The position numbers and the translations under genes were made by a program. The notes beneath the pieces are model-generated. The model was not told where the DNA came from. It searched no databases and saw nothing but the letters and a program-made list of their open reading frames with translations. Source: Lysobacterales bacterium 63-13 (GTDB lineage: Bacteria > Pseudomonadota > Gammaproteobacteria > Xanthomonadales > Rhodanobacteraceae). Taken from it: a stretch of 64,000 nucleotides of DNA. Shown here piece after piece: positions 43,562-55,237 of this stretch. The stretch lies in contig MKWR01000031.1 in NCBI GenBank assembly GCA_001899855.1, positions 62,001 through 126,000 of the forward strand, read 5' to 3'. Positions within the stretch are counted from its first letter, which is position 1. The number at the start of each line of letters is the position of its first letter.

Positions 43562-43670
43562 TGTTCGCCCTGAGCGAAGGCCGGAGTCGAAGGCTTGCTT
43601 CGCGCGTACGCTTCGACTCCACGGTCTACGTCCGCTGCGTCCAGCGCCAACGGTCTGGGGGCACTCGACT
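43562..43670. repeat. Dispersed intergenic repeat, copy A
   Basis: The 270-base gap between convergent genes holds this element. Its core is a perfect inverted repeat GGAGTCGAAG (43583-43592) and CTTCGACTCC (43611-43620), preceded by CGCCCTGAGCGAAGGC and followed by a GCCAACGGTCTGGGGG tail. A related copy occurs at 48433-48536 in the same kind of place. Confidence 0.7.
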
Positions 43671-43718
43671 CAAACGCTTGCGGATGCTCGACACCAACGG
43701 CGTGGCGGAATCTGCCGA

Positions 43719-44306
43719 TCAGCCGCCAGCCTCGGACCACAGGGCTTTCCAGCCCGCCCAGCCGAGTCGGCGCAAGGTGTCGACGTTGCGTCGGTAGATG
43801 GCATCCGGGTCTGTCATTGAATCGACGGCGCGTTCGATGCTGGATTCGCGCAGCAGGTGCAGGATCGGCCAGGGCGAGCGGTTCGTGCAGTTCTCGATGT
43901 CCTCGGGCGCGCTGTCGGCAAAACAATATTGCGGATGGAAACTGGCGATCTGGATCACGCCATCCAGCTTGAGCACATCGATTGCCGCGTCGGCGGCATC
44001 GAGGAAATCGTTGAAGTCGAGGAAATCGGCGAGCACGAACGGAGCAATCAGCAGAGTGGTTTCGCAGTCTTCGGGGTCGGCTGCATGCAGGGTTTGCAGC
44101 TCGCCACAAAGATCGTCGAGCAGGGCATCGCTGTCGCTGGCATGGCTGACGCGGAAACACACGCGTCCATCGAGGTATGGGGCGCGCGCAAACGGGCACA
44201 GGTTGAGCCCGATCACGGCGCGCTCGATCCATCGGCGCGTGTCGGCGATGCAGGATGCCTCGGCATTCGTGGCGTCCCCGGTGGCGCCTCCTTGCGTCGT
44301 CGTCAT
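43719..44306 (-). CDS. DUF1415 family protein
   Basis: A 195-residue soluble protein. It shows the DUF1415 pattern: WIERAVIGLNLCPFA near the start, then FLDFNDFLDAADA, and IQIASFHPQYCF with SPWPILHLLRE. The biochemical function is unknown. Its ATG overlaps the stop of the pseudouridine synthase gene by four bases. It is the last gene of a three-gene translationally coupled operon running leftward from 46086. Confidence 0.92.
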   Translation of the reverse strand: MTTTQGGATGDATNAEASCIADTRRWIERAVIGLNLCPFARAPYLDGRVCFRVSHASDSDALLDDLCGELQTLHAADPEDCETTLLIAPFVLADFLDFNDFLDAADAAIDVLKLDGVIQIASFHPQYCFADSAPEDIENCTNRSPWPILHLLRESSIERAVDSMTDPDAIYRRNVDTLRRLGWAGWKALWSEAGG

Positions 44307-45016
44307 GCCGTGTCTCCGCTGGCGAAAATGGCTTCGAGGTCCCTTGCATCGAGCACGCGCCATTCGCCCGCGGCAAGATCGCCGAGCGCCAGGCCGCCGA
44401 CGCTCGCCCGGTGCAGGCTGACGACATGATTGCCAAGTGCGGCAAACATGCGCCGCACCTGATGGTAGCGGCCTTCATGCAGGGTCAGGCGCGCATGGCG
44501 TGCGCCGAGCACTTCCAGCGTGGCCGGCAGCAGCGGGGTCTTTTCCGATTCAAGCATCAGTTCGCCGCTGGCGAATATCGTTGCCTCGTCGCCGCGCAGA
44601 TCCTCGGCAAGCACGGCTTCGTAGACCTTGGAAATGCGTGATTTCGGTGAAATGATCCGGTGCAGCAGCGCACCGTCATCGGTCAGCAGGAGCAGGCCGG
44701 AGGTGTCGCGATCGAGCCGGCCGACCGTCGACAAGGCCGGATTGCGCAGGCGGAAACGTGCCGGCAGCAAGTCATGCACGATGCGCCCGGCATCCTTGGT
44801 CGAGCAGGTCACGCCGACCGGCTTGTGCAGCATCAGGTGCAGGCCGGCGGGCGCATCGAGTGGCTCGCCGTCGATGCGGATGTCGGCATGCACGCGCTTG
44901 TCATCGGCATACAGCACATCGCCAGCGGCATCGGTGATGCGGCCTTCGCGAAACATCATGGCCACCTCCTTGCGGCTGCCATAGCCGAGGTTGGCGATCA
45001 GCCTGACCAGTCTCAT
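44303..45016 (-). CDS. rRNA pseudouridine synthase, RsuA/RluB family
   Basis: A 237-residue enzyme converting uridine to pseudouridine in rRNA. It has an S4-like N-terminal RNA-binding domain (LIANLGYGSRKEVAMM) and the catalytic motif GRLDRDTSGLLLLT, whose Asp is the nucleophile. HEGRYHQVRRMFAALG is the usual C-terminal signature. The size and sequence point to the RsuA type (16S U516) rather than RluB/E, but this is not certain. It overlaps both neighbours by four bases. Confidence 0.93.
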   Translation of the reverse strand: MRLVRLIANLGYGSRKEVAMMFREGRITDAAGDVLYADDKRVHADIRIDGEPLDAPAGLHLMLHKPVGVTCSTKDAGRIVHDLLPARFRLRNPALSTVGRLDRDTSGLLLLTDDGALLHRIISPKSRISKVYEAVLAEDLRGDEATIFASGELMLESEKTPLLPATLEVLGARHARLTLHEGRYHQVRRMFAALGNHVVSLHRASVGGLALGDLAAGEWRVLDARDLEAIFASGDTA

Positions 45017-46086
45017 CGGCGCACCCCGCTGGCGTGGAACACCTTGAAGCCATCCTTGAGGATCACCGTCTCCACCTTGTCGAAGCGCGCGCCGAGCGTT
45101 TGCTCGTAGGGCAGATGTCGATTCGCGACCATCCACAGATCGCCATCCGCTTCGAGCGCGGCTGCGGCTGCGGCAATGAAGGCCTGGCCGAGTTCGGGTT
45201 GGTCGGCGCGGCCCTGGTGGAACGGCGGATTGCTGATGATGGCGTCGTAACGCTGCGCCAGTCCGGAGCAGACGTCATGCCAGTGGACGGATGTTTCCGG
45301 CGACCGATCGAGTTGTTGCAGCGTGCTGTCGAGATTGATCCGCACCGGTTGCAGCGCCCGCGCCTCGGCTTCGTAGAGGTCGATGGCGGTGATCCCCGCG
45401 CAGCGGCGCAGCGCTTCGCAGGCCAGGTAGCCGTAACCGGCACCAAGGTCGGCGACACGACCGCACAATTGCGCCGGCAGATGGGCGACGAGCAGGGCCG
45501 AGGCCGGATCGACGCGATTCCAGGCGAACAAGCCCGGGCGGCTGAAATAGCGGCCATCGCCAATGGCGCGTGGTGCATCAAGCGCCTGCCAATCCGCGAG
45601 CAGGGCCGGGTCGAATGTCTCGGGCGAGGTGCTGGCCCAGAACACGCGACTGTGATGTTTGGACATGACCTGCGCATGGCCGAAGATCCTGCGGAAATCC
45701 GCCTCGCCCGAGCGCGCGCCTTCGTCATTGGCCATGGCCGCGGCGACGATGCCACCGGGCGCGACATGCGCGGCGGCGCGGGCGAACAAGGCACGCGCCT
45801 CGTCGCGCTGCCGCGGTGGCAGCAGCAGGACCAGCGGAAACCGTTGCTCCGCCGTGGCGGTGCCGACCTGCAGGCCGGAGCGCTCAAGGGCCGTGGCAAA
45901 CGGCTTGAAGCTTTGTTCGCAGAGCCAGTTGCGGCGCGAATGACTGCCCCACCAATGGCCGTCGCGGGCGCGCAGGAACAGCACGCGGCCATCCGCCGGC
46001 AGTTCGATCTGCTCGCTGCGGATGGCGTGATGCAGGGCGTCCAGGGCGGCACTCGCGGTGCCTGCGGACAGGGCGATATCGGTCAC
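45013..46086 (-). CDS. rsmC: 16S rRNA guanine-N2 methyltransferase, RsmC-like
   Basis: A 357-residue protein with two tandem class I methyltransferase folds, as in RsmC. The C-terminal one is active: SAM motif VADLGAGYGYLACEAL and catalytic NPPFHQG. The N-terminal one is degenerate. It should methylate G1207 of 16S rRNA or a nearby guanine; RlmG is the alternative. The start is GTG at 46086. Head of the operon with the pseudouridine synthase and DUF1415 genes. Confidence 0.88.
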   Translation of the reverse strand: MTDIALSAGTASAALDALHHAIRSEQIELPADGRVLFLRARDGHWWGSHSRRNWLCEQSFKPFATALERSGLQVGTATAEQRFPLVLLLPPRQRDEARALFARAAAHVAPGGIVAAAMANDEGARSGEADFRRIFGHAQVMSKHHSRVFWASTSPETFDPALLADWQALDAPRAIGDGRYFSRPGLFAWNRVDPASALLVAHLPAQLCGRVADLGAGYGYLACEALRRCAGITAIDLYEAEARALQPVRINLDSTLQQLDRSPETSVHWHDVCSGLAQRYDAIISNPPFHQGRADQPELGQAFIAAAAAALEADGDLWMVANRHLPYEQTLGARFDKVETVILKDGFKVFHASGVRR

Positions 46087-46166
46087 GGAAGATGCGTGCG
46101 TGGAACTGGGGTGGCGATTCTACCGGCTCCCGCGCCGTGCTTCCCGCCGCCGCGGCGACGGTTTCG

Positions 46167-46517
46167 TCATGGCGTGCTGATATCGCGCAGTTTCCAGTTG
46201 CGACCAATCAGCAGGTCGAGGCGATGCTTGAGGATGGCATGCGGCAGGCGCGTGGTGACGATCAATTCGCTGCGTTGCGCCTCGAGGCTGCCGCTGACCG
46301 TTGCACCGGGATCCACCGCGCACGTTGCCGGATCCACATCGTCCGGATCTTCCTGCATGGCCCGCCAGCGTGCCGAGAAATCCGCTTCGCGCAGGGCCGC
46401 CTCGAGGACCCGGGCCAGGTGCTCCGGTGATCCGCCATCAAAGCTGAGTTCGCTGGAATCGCCCCGCGCGCTGGACAGGTCGGCGATGGTGATGAAATAA
46501 CGCTGGGCCTGGGTCAT
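46167..46517 (-). CDS. Conserved small protein of unknown function
   Basis: A 116-residue soluble, acidic protein (MTQAQRYFITIADLSSARG) that I do not recognise. It has a mixed alpha/beta look and no motif. ATG 46517 has AGGAG seven bases upstream, which is a good site, and the gene follows bioD by 13 bases in the same direction, so they are probably cotranscribed. Confidence 0.8.
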   Translation of the reverse strand: MTQAQRYFITIADLSSARGDSSELSFDGGSPEHLARVLEAALREADFSARWRAMQEDPDDVDPATCAVDPGATVSGSLEAQRSELIVTTRLPHAILKHRLDLLIGRNWKLRDISTP

Positions 46518-46530
46518 GCGCTGCTCCTGG

Positions 46531-47403
<873 letters not shown>

Positions 47404-47499
47404 TCACGGTCACCGAGTTTCGCATTTTGCCGGGTCGATCTGCGAATGCCGGGCCGGGCGGGTAGAATGATCGACCGTCGCGGCAACCGAAGCAGATCC

Positions 47500-48015
47500 A
47501 TGTCGTTTGAAGCCAAACCCATCGATACGGCCGACAAGACCGTCTTTTATGCCGAGCTGGCCCAGCAGGCGCGCGGCCTGTTGCACGGCGAGCGTGACCG
47601 CATTGCCAACGCGGCCAATTTCGCCGCCCTGGTCTGGCATGCGCTGCCGCGGATCAACTGGTGCGGGTTTTATTTCTTCAATGGTCGCGAGCTGGTGGTC
47701 GGTCCGTTCCAGGGCAAGCCGGCCTGCGTGCGCATTGCGCTTGGTCGCGGCGTCTGCGGAACCGCCGCGACGACGCGGGAGACCCAGGTCGTCGCCGATG
47801 TCTTCGCCTTCCCCGGGCACATCGCCTGCGATGCCGCCTCGCGCTCGGAAGTCGTCGTGCCCTTGTTCATCGGCGATGCCTTGCTCGGTGTCTGGGATGT
47901 CGACAGCCCGGAACCGGGCCGGTTTGATGCCGAGGATGCGCACGGCATGCAGGCACTGTGCGCGGTGTTCCTGGAATCGCTTTCGCCCTCGGCGCAGACG
48001 GAAGCGGCAGCATGA
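47500..48015 (+). CDS. msrC: Free methionine-(R)-sulfoxide reductase (GAF domain)
   Basis: A 171-residue soluble GAF-fold enzyme that reduces free Met-R-sulfoxide with thioredoxin. The three redox cysteines are in place: KPACVRI, GRGVCGTAA and HIACDAASRSE, with NWCGFYFF as a fourth conserved block. The stop overlaps the next ATG by four bases. Start ATG 47500 matches the family N-terminus. Confidence 0.94.
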   Translation: MSFEAKPIDTADKTVFYAELAQQARGLLHGERDRIANAANFAALVWHALPRINWCGFYFFNGRELVVGPFQGKPACVRIALGRGVCGTAATTRETQVVADVFAFPGHIACDAASRSEVVVPLFIGDALLGVWDVDSPEPGRFDAEDAHGMQALCAVFLESLSPSAQTEAAA

Positions 48016-48434
48016 GCGGCAAGGATGCGAAGATCCGCAACGTAGGTCCGAAATCCGCGGCATGGCTGCGTCAGGTCGGCGTGCGCACGGCCGAGGATTT
48101 GTTCCGCATCGGCCCGGTCGAGGCCTTCCTCAAGGTCAAGCGCGCCGGCTTCCGGCCCAGCCTCAACCTGCTCTATTCGATGGCCGGTGCCATTGATGAC
48201 TGCCACTGGACCGACCTCCCGGCCGAGCGCAAGGCCGCCTTGTTGAGCAGTCTTGAAGAAGCCGAATCCGACAACCCGATCAAGACGCGCTGGGAAAAAC
48301 AAGCCGACCGCAGCGCCGCAATCGATGGCACCGAAGCGCCGTCGAACAATGATGGCGACGGTGATGGAGACGGCTTCGGTGATGGCGACAGCGGCGTACG
48401 CGAGCTGACCGGCACCTCCAGCGATTTCGACTGA
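48012..48434 (+). CDS. TfoX C-terminal domain protein
   Basis: A 140-residue protein. Residues 5-85 match the TfoX-C helix-hairpin-helix-like domain (IRNVGPKSAAWLRQVGVRT, then FRPSLNLLYSMAGAI). The rest is an acidic, Gly-Asp-rich tail (DGDGDGDGFGDGDSG) that is probably disordered. The TfoX N-terminal domain is absent, so a role in competence is not implied. Translationally coupled to msrC. Confidence 0.88.
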   Translation: MSGKDAKIRNVGPKSAAWLRQVGVRTAEDLFRIGPVEAFLKVKRAGFRPSLNLLYSMAGAIDDCHWTDLPAERKAALLSSLEEAESDNPIKTRWEKQADRSAAIDGTEAPSNNDGDGDGDGFGDGDSGVRELTGTSSDFD

Positions 48435-48536
48435 AGGCCGCAGCCGAAGGCCGTAGTCAAAGGATTCCCAGCACACGCACGCTTCGACGCCGCGGTCTTC
48501 GACCGCTCTGCCCGGCGCGAACGGTTGGGGGTGCCT
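48433..48536. repeat. Dispersed intergenic repeat, copy B
   Basis: It shares the ACGCTTCGACNCCNCGGTCT segment and the GCGAACGGTTGGGGG tail with copy A at 43562-43670. Its left arm (GTAGTCAAAG) has decayed, so the palindrome is imperfect. It fills the gap between the convergent TfoX-C and LOG genes. Confidence 0.65.
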
Positions 48537-48540
48537 GGAA

Positions 48541-49122
48541 TCAGCGCCTGACCACGGCAATGGTGCGCGCATCTTCCCGCCAGCGCGGTGTTGCCTGGAT
48601 GGTCGGCAACACCTCTTCCGGGGCGTCGACGAGCGACCACATGCCGAGGTGTTCGTGGTTCATGAAGCGCTGTCCGATCACGTCCTCCATGAAGCTCTGC
48701 AGTGGCGTGTAGAAGCCGCGTGTGTTGAGCAGGATGATCGGGTTGAAATACAGGCCGAGGCGTTTCAGCGTCAGTGCCTCGAAAAGTTCCTCAAGTGTTC
48801 CGCAACCGCCGGGCAGGGCAATCACCGCATCCGATCCGGTCAGCAATCGATGCTTGCGCTCGCGCATGTCCTCGACCAGTTCGAGGCGCGTCAATCCCGG
48901 ATGCCCCCATTCGAGATCGGCCATGAACTTCGGCAGGATGCCGATGACTTCGCCGCCGGCCGACAGCGCGCCATTGGCCACTGCACCCATGGAACCCGCC
49001 GAGCCACCTCCGTAGACCACGCTGCAGCCGCCTTCGGCGAGCAAACTGCCGAGGCGGAAGGCGACTTCGTGATAGTGCGGATCGCACTCCTGGCTGGAGG
49101 CGCAATAGACGCAAATTCGCAT
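48541..49122 (-). CDS. LOG family phosphoribohydrolase-like protein
   Basis: A 193-residue Rossmann-fold protein of the LOG/TIGR00730 family. The diagnostic motifs GGGSAGSMGAVA and PGGCGTLEELFEALT are intact. Family members release the base from cytokinin ribotides or other nucleoside monophosphates. The bacterial role is probably nucleotide salvage or an unidentified stress function. Divergent from the next gene. Confidence 0.93.
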   Translation of the reverse strand: MRICVYCASSQECDPHYHEVAFRLGSLLAEGGCSVVYGGGSAGSMGAVANGALSAGGEVIGILPKFMADLEWGHPGLTRLELVEDMRERKHRLLTGSDAVIALPGGCGTLEELFEALTLKRLGLYFNPIILLNTRGFYTPLQSFMEDVIGQRFMNHEHLGMWSLVDAPEEVLPTIQATPRWREDARTIAVVRR

Positions 49123-49239
49123 GGTATCGTCCGGGCGGAGCAGGGCCTCGATTGTACGTTGTGCGGATCGGCCATCGGCACATCGGCGAGGCGTGCAGCA
49201 CAGGTTTCAACGCCGGACAATCCCGCACAGGCTTCGCCT

Positions 49240-49653
49240 ATGGATCCCGAAACCACTCCACCTCGACGTTCGCTGATCCGCGACGTCGCGTTTTTCCAGC
49301 TCAAGCTGCTGCTCGATGCGGCACGCGACCTGGTCCTAAGCCCGGTTTCCCTTGCCGCGGCGCTGCTGGATTTCCTCCTCTCAAGGCACCAGGCACCGCG
49401 CTATTTCCCGGCAGTGTTGCGACTCGGCGAACGCAGCGAGGCGTGGATCGACCTGTGGTCGGCCGGGCGCGATGCGCAATCGCGCGAGCGCATGAACGTG
49501 GACGCCGTGCTGAGCCATGTCGAAGCCGTCGTCCGCGACCCGAAAGGCGGTGCCCATCGTGCTCGCGTCCTCAAACGCTGGGCCACCCGGCAAGCAGCGA
49601 AATCACGCCGCGCCGATTCGCCTGAAACGACACCCGGCGAGACTTCCGACTGA
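49240..49653 (+). CDS. Conserved membrane-associated small protein
   Basis: A 137-residue protein with one amphipathic or membrane segment (LVLSPVSLAAALLDFLLS), then a short basic domain ending in a charged tail. I do not recognise the family. ATG 49240 lies after the LOG promoter region. The 3' end is convergent with, and 11 bases from, the serine hydrolase gene. Confidence 0.7.
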   Translation: MDPETTPPRRSLIRDVAFFQLKLLLDAARDLVLSPVSLAAALLDFLLSRHQAPRYFPAVLRLGERSEAWIDLWSAGRDAQSRERMNVDAVLSHVEAVVRDPKGGAHRARVLKRWATRQAAKSRRADSPETTPGETSD

Positions 49654-49664
49654 TCAGCGTTGCC

Positions 49665-51491
49665 CTAGTCCCACAGGCGCAAGGGCATCAAGCCCCAGAA
49701 AGCCAGCACGATGCTCCATTGCAGCACGCCGAGCATGGCCAGCTTGTCCCCTGATGTTGTCGCAGGCCGACCACGGGAACGCCACAATCCGGCGATCATC
49801 GCCAGCGGCAGCATGGCAGTGACCACGGCCAGCAGTGCGCTTGCCGGAGTGAGATCGCCAAGTTGCAGGAACGATTGCCAGAAGAACAACGGCACGGGAA
49901 GCAACAGCGCGGTGCAGGCGAGGAACGGCACAGGATCCACAGGCCGCGATCGACGGCGCAGCAGGCGCAGGATGCCGAACACGATCAGGTGGATCAATCC
50001 AGCCATTCCCGCAATGAGACTGGCCCACAGCGGAAGCATGCGCCACAGGCTGATCTGCTCGTGGCTGCGAAAACCATCGCTGATGACGCGTCGCGCGTCA
50101 TCGGAAACAAGCAGCACGTGCGATGCGAACGTCCTGTCCTCGGCGCGGAAAAGCCGGCCACCCACCGGCAACAGGGATCGGGTCTTGCCCTGGAACGGCT
50201 TCAGTTGAAGGTGCTGCCCGTCCCAGCGCACGCTTGCGAAACCGAGAACCCTGTCGAGGTAGGCGAAACTTTCCGTGCGGTTGGGTGCCAGCACGTAAAT
50301 GCCTTGCCAGTCACCGATCGCCTCGGGCGCTGCCGCCGTCGCTGTCGGCATCGCGGCGGCAATGCCGAGCTCGCCGACAAGCAGGGCATCAAAGCGATCG
50401 TAATCGGCTGTCTCGACATCGGCATTCATGGCAACGAAGAAAGCTTTCTGCAATTCAGGAAACAGGCAGAAGTTCGCGCGGAATCCCACTGCCGTACCGA
50501 CATGGCAGTTGCCGATGACGCCATGCCGGTCGCGGCTGTTCAAGCCAAGGCCGTACCCGGCATCCAGCAAGCCCGCGGCGACCGCTTCGGTGGTCGTCGG
50601 CCGCCCCATCGCCCGCAGCAGCGCGGAGGCGATGAAAGGCTGCCCATCGATTTCACCATTGCTCATCAGGAAGCGCGCGAAAAGTCCCATGTCTGCCGCG
50701 GTCGTGGTGAACTGCCCGGCCGGACGCAGATGCAGCGGCACGCTCGCCTGGGTTGCTCCGTCTTCGAAATGGCCCATGGCCAGGCGTGCGTCCGCATCCG
50801 GCCCTGCCTGCGAAACGAAGCGGAAGCTGCTTTGCCGCATGCCGAGCGGGCGCAGCAAATGGGCGTCGAGGTGCGCCTCATAGCGCTCGCCGGCAACGCG
50901 TTCGATGAGCATGCCGAGCAAGGTGTAGCCAAGGTTTGAATAGGAAAGGCGACTGCCGGGTTGACTGCGGATGCGCAGCGGGCCGCGCTGCATGCTCCTG
51001 CTCAACGGCGCATCAGGTTCGGCAGTGAGGCTGAAAACCTGCCAGAGCCGCGCATCGTCAAGTCCGGAGGTGTGATCCAGCAGGTGTCGCACGCGCACGG
51101 GATGGCTCGATGCCCAGGGATTCTCGAACGCGATCTCGGGCAATAGTGATGTCACCGGGCTGTCCAGTGACAAGCGCTTCTCGGTGACCAAGCGCAATAT
51201 CCCGGCAGCAATCAGGGTCTTGACGATCGAACCCGTCTGCACCTTGCTGTCTGCGGCAAGCGGGGTCTTGCGCTTCGCATCGGCGAGGCCGGCTGCGCTC
51301 GTGGCAATCCCGTCCGGCGACAGCGTCGTCCAGACGACACCGACCAGCCCTTCCTCTTCGATGGCAGCTGCAAACGCGGCCTGGAGTCCAGTGCTGGTGG
51401 CGGGTTCCTGCGCGCAAGCCGGTGCCTGCATCGCTCCTGCGCACATGATCCCGGTGGCGACAAGCCACTTCAGCAGTTTCCCCATCGGCAT
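49665..51491 (-). CDS. Beta-lactamase-fold serine hydrolase with membrane C-terminus
   Basis: A 608-residue exported protein. A signal peptide (cleavage near PACAQ) leads to a class C beta-lactamase/PBP-like domain (about 35-380) with nucleophile SIVK at 88-91, YSN at about 184, and GNCHVGT at the usual KTG position, i.e. HVG. A small beta domain follows (380-465), then four or five membrane helices at the C-terminus. Such proteins act on D-amino-acid peptides or small esters; true antibiotic resistance is unlikely. The ribosome site GGAG precedes ATG 51491. Confidence 0.88.
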   Translation of the reverse strand: MPMGKLLKWLVATGIMCAGAMQAPACAQEPATSTGLQAAFAAAIEEEGLVGVVWTTLSPDGIATSAAGLADAKRKTPLAADSKVQTGSIVKTLIAAGILRLVTEKRLSLDSPVTSLLPEIAFENPWASSHPVRVRHLLDHTSGLDDARLWQVFSLTAEPDAPLSRSMQRGPLRIRSQPGSRLSYSNLGYTLLGMLIERVAGERYEAHLDAHLLRPLGMRQSSFRFVSQAGPDADARLAMGHFEDGATQASVPLHLRPAGQFTTTAADMGLFARFLMSNGEIDGQPFIASALLRAMGRPTTTEAVAAGLLDAGYGLGLNSRDRHGVIGNCHVGTAVGFRANFCLFPELQKAFFVAMNADVETADYDRFDALLVGELGIAAAMPTATAAAPEAIGDWQGIYVLAPNRTESFAYLDRVLGFASVRWDGQHLQLKPFQGKTRSLLPVGGRLFRAEDRTFASHVLLVSDDARRVISDGFRSHEQISLWRMLPLWASLIAGMAGLIHLIVFGILRLLRRRSRPVDPVPFLACTALLLPVPLFFWQSFLQLGDLTPASALLAVVTAMLPLAMIAGLWRSRGRPATTSGDKLAMLGVLQWSIVLAFWGLMPLRLWD

Positions 51492-51524
51492 CCTGCTCCA
51501 AACCCACCGGCAGCTCTGGCGTAG

Positions 51525-53357
<1,833 letters not shown>

Positions 53358-53784
53358 TGGTCATTCCTTTATCTTTGGTCGTGAATTTCACGGATTTTTC
53401 ATGAAATTCTGCGGATTTTGGCTGCTGATGATAGACCGTTGACGGCTGTCCCGGCAGGGCCCGGTTGAACTTTCGGGGTCATTGCCGTCGTTTGAAGGCA
53501 CCCGTTGCATTTCCGGCGGAAGACCCAGTCGCGAACGAGGGCAAAATCCTGAGTCGCCGCGCGCAGGAATTCTGCCAACAAGCTAATATCCGGCCCCTGC
53601 CCGGCGGTCGCTTTCTGGCACGCCACTTCGACGGATGGACTTGACTGCCCTCGAGCAGCCTGCTCGCCAGGTTCACAGGCTTCATGGCAAGGATGGTCCG
53701 GAGCTTTGCTTCGACGCTGACCCAGATGGTGTTCTTGGGCGATCCCCGGATCGCATTGAAAAATTGCCGTTGAATGGAGGGGAG

Positions 53785-55185
53785 ATGTTTCGAACTCTGC
53801 GTGAACAGGGCACGCGTTGGTTGTTGCTGCTGGTAGTGGTTGAACTGGCGATCCTGATCGGATCGCTGCTGGTTTCGATGCCCTTGCGATATTGGAACGA
53901 TCCCGAGAATCTGGCTTTGTTCTCGCCGGGGATCGAGCTGCGCGCGGTGATTTTTGGCGTTGTCATGGTGACCGCCATGGGTGCGATGGGTCTGTATCAC
54001 CCGAACCTTCGCCAGAACTGGCTGGGGTTGCTCGCGCGTCAGGCTGTCGGATTCCTGATGGGCGGAGTCTGCGTCGTGATTGTCTTCTATGTATTTCCGC
54101 AGGCCTATGTCGGTCGCAGCGTCATTGGCATTGCGATGCTGATCAGTTTTCCCCTCATTTCGTTGATTCGCGGCCTGTTCGTGCGCCTGCTCGACATCGA
54201 TGATCTGAAGCGGCGCGTTCTCGTTCTTGGTTCGGGCCGGCGCGCGGCCAAGATTGTTCGCGGCATGCGCCGCCGGGTCGACCGCCGTGGCTTCAAGGTT
54301 GTCGGCTTTTTTGCGCTGCCGGGTGAAACGCTGGCGGTGCCGGAGGAGCAGCTGGTCCAGCATCCCGGTTCGCTTGCGGAAGTCGCCCGGCGACTGGAGA
54401 TCAATGAAATCGTGATTGCACAGGAAGACCGCCGCGGGCAAATGCCGATGGCAGATTTGCTGATCTGCAAGCAGCGCGGCATCCGCATCACCAGCTTGAT
54501 TGCCTTCTTCGAGCGCGAGCAGGGCAAGGTCAAATTGAGCCTGATTGATCCATCCTGGCTCATCTTTTCCACAGGCTTCGACGCATCTCCGCTGCGCAAG
54601 GTGAGCAAGCGGGTGTTCGATTGCAGCTTGACCCTGGTCATCCTCGCCCTGGCCTGGCCATTCATCCTGCTGACGGCGCTTGCCGTGTGGCTCGAAGGCA
54701 GTCGGGGTGCGCCAATCCTCTATAGACAGGAGCGTGTCGGCGAGGGAAACCAGAACTTCATGCTGATCAAATTCCGCAGCATGCGCACGGATGCCGAACA
54801 GGATGGCGTCGCACGCTGGGCCAGCAAGCACGACGATCGGGTCACCCGAGTCGGCCGCTTCATCCGCAAGGTGCGCCTGGATGAACTGCCGCAACTCTGG
54901 AACGTGCTGCGCGGGGACATGAGCCTGGTCGGCCCGAGGCCGGAGCGTCCCGAATTCGTCATCGAGCTCGAAAAGAAGATCAATTATTATGATCTTCGAC
55001 ACTGCGTAAAGCCCGGCCTGGCCGGATGGGCGCAACTCAACTATCCGTACGGAGCCGATGAAAAGGATGCCGCGGAAAAGCTCAAATACGACCTGTTCTA
55101 TGTCAAGAACCAGACCATCACGCTGGATCTCGTCATCCTGATCCAGACCGTGGAAGTTGTGCTGTTTCGGCGCGGGGCGCGTTGA
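53785..55185 (+). CDS. EpsB-type undecaprenyl-phosphate sugar transferase
   Basis: A 466-residue inner-membrane glycosyltransferase that starts exopolysaccharide repeat units by moving a sugar-1-phosphate onto undecaprenyl phosphate. Four N-terminal helices lead to a CoA-binding-like Rossmann segment (RRVLVLGSGRRAAKI), then helix 5 and the catalytic bacterial sugar transferase domain: KRVFDCSLTL, MLIKFRSMRTDAE, LDELPQLWNVLRGDMSLVGP and KPGLAGWAQLNY. It best fits the PEP-CTERM-associated EpsB_2 subfamily. ATG 53785 is preceded by GGAGGGGAG; a longer frame from 53635 lacks this. Confidence 0.92.
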   Translation: MFRTLREQGTRWLLLLVVVELAILIGSLLVSMPLRYWNDPENLALFSPGIELRAVIFGVVMVTAMGAMGLYHPNLRQNWLGLLARQAVGFLMGGVCVVIVFYVFPQAYVGRSVIGIAMLISFPLISLIRGLFVRLLDIDDLKRRVLVLGSGRRAAKIVRGMRRRVDRRGFKVVGFFALPGETLAVPEEQLVQHPGSLAEVARRLEINEIVIAQEDRRGQMPMADLLICKQRGIRITSLIAFFEREQGKVKLSLIDPSWLIFSTGFDASPLRKVSKRVFDCSLTLVILALAWPFILLTALAVWLEGSRGAPILYRQERVGEGNQNFMLIKFRSMRTDAEQDGVARWASKHDDRVTRVGRFIRKVRLDELPQLWNVLRGDMSLVGPRPERPEFVIELEKKINYYDLRHCVKPGLAGWAQLNYPYGADEKDAAEKLKYDLFYVKNQTITLDLVILIQTVEVVLFRRGAR

Positions 55186-55200
55186 GGCTGACCTGGTCCG

Positions 55201-55227
55201 CGGACCACGCAACGAATGCGTGGTCCG
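55201..55227. terminator. Bidirectional terminator hairpin
   Basis: CGGACCACGCA and TGCGTGGTCCG flank ACGAA, a perfect 11-bp stem 15 bases after the sugar transferase stop and 10 bases before the stop of the convergent gene. It can serve both. Confidence 0.75.
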
Positions 55228-55237
55228 GGAGGGTTGC

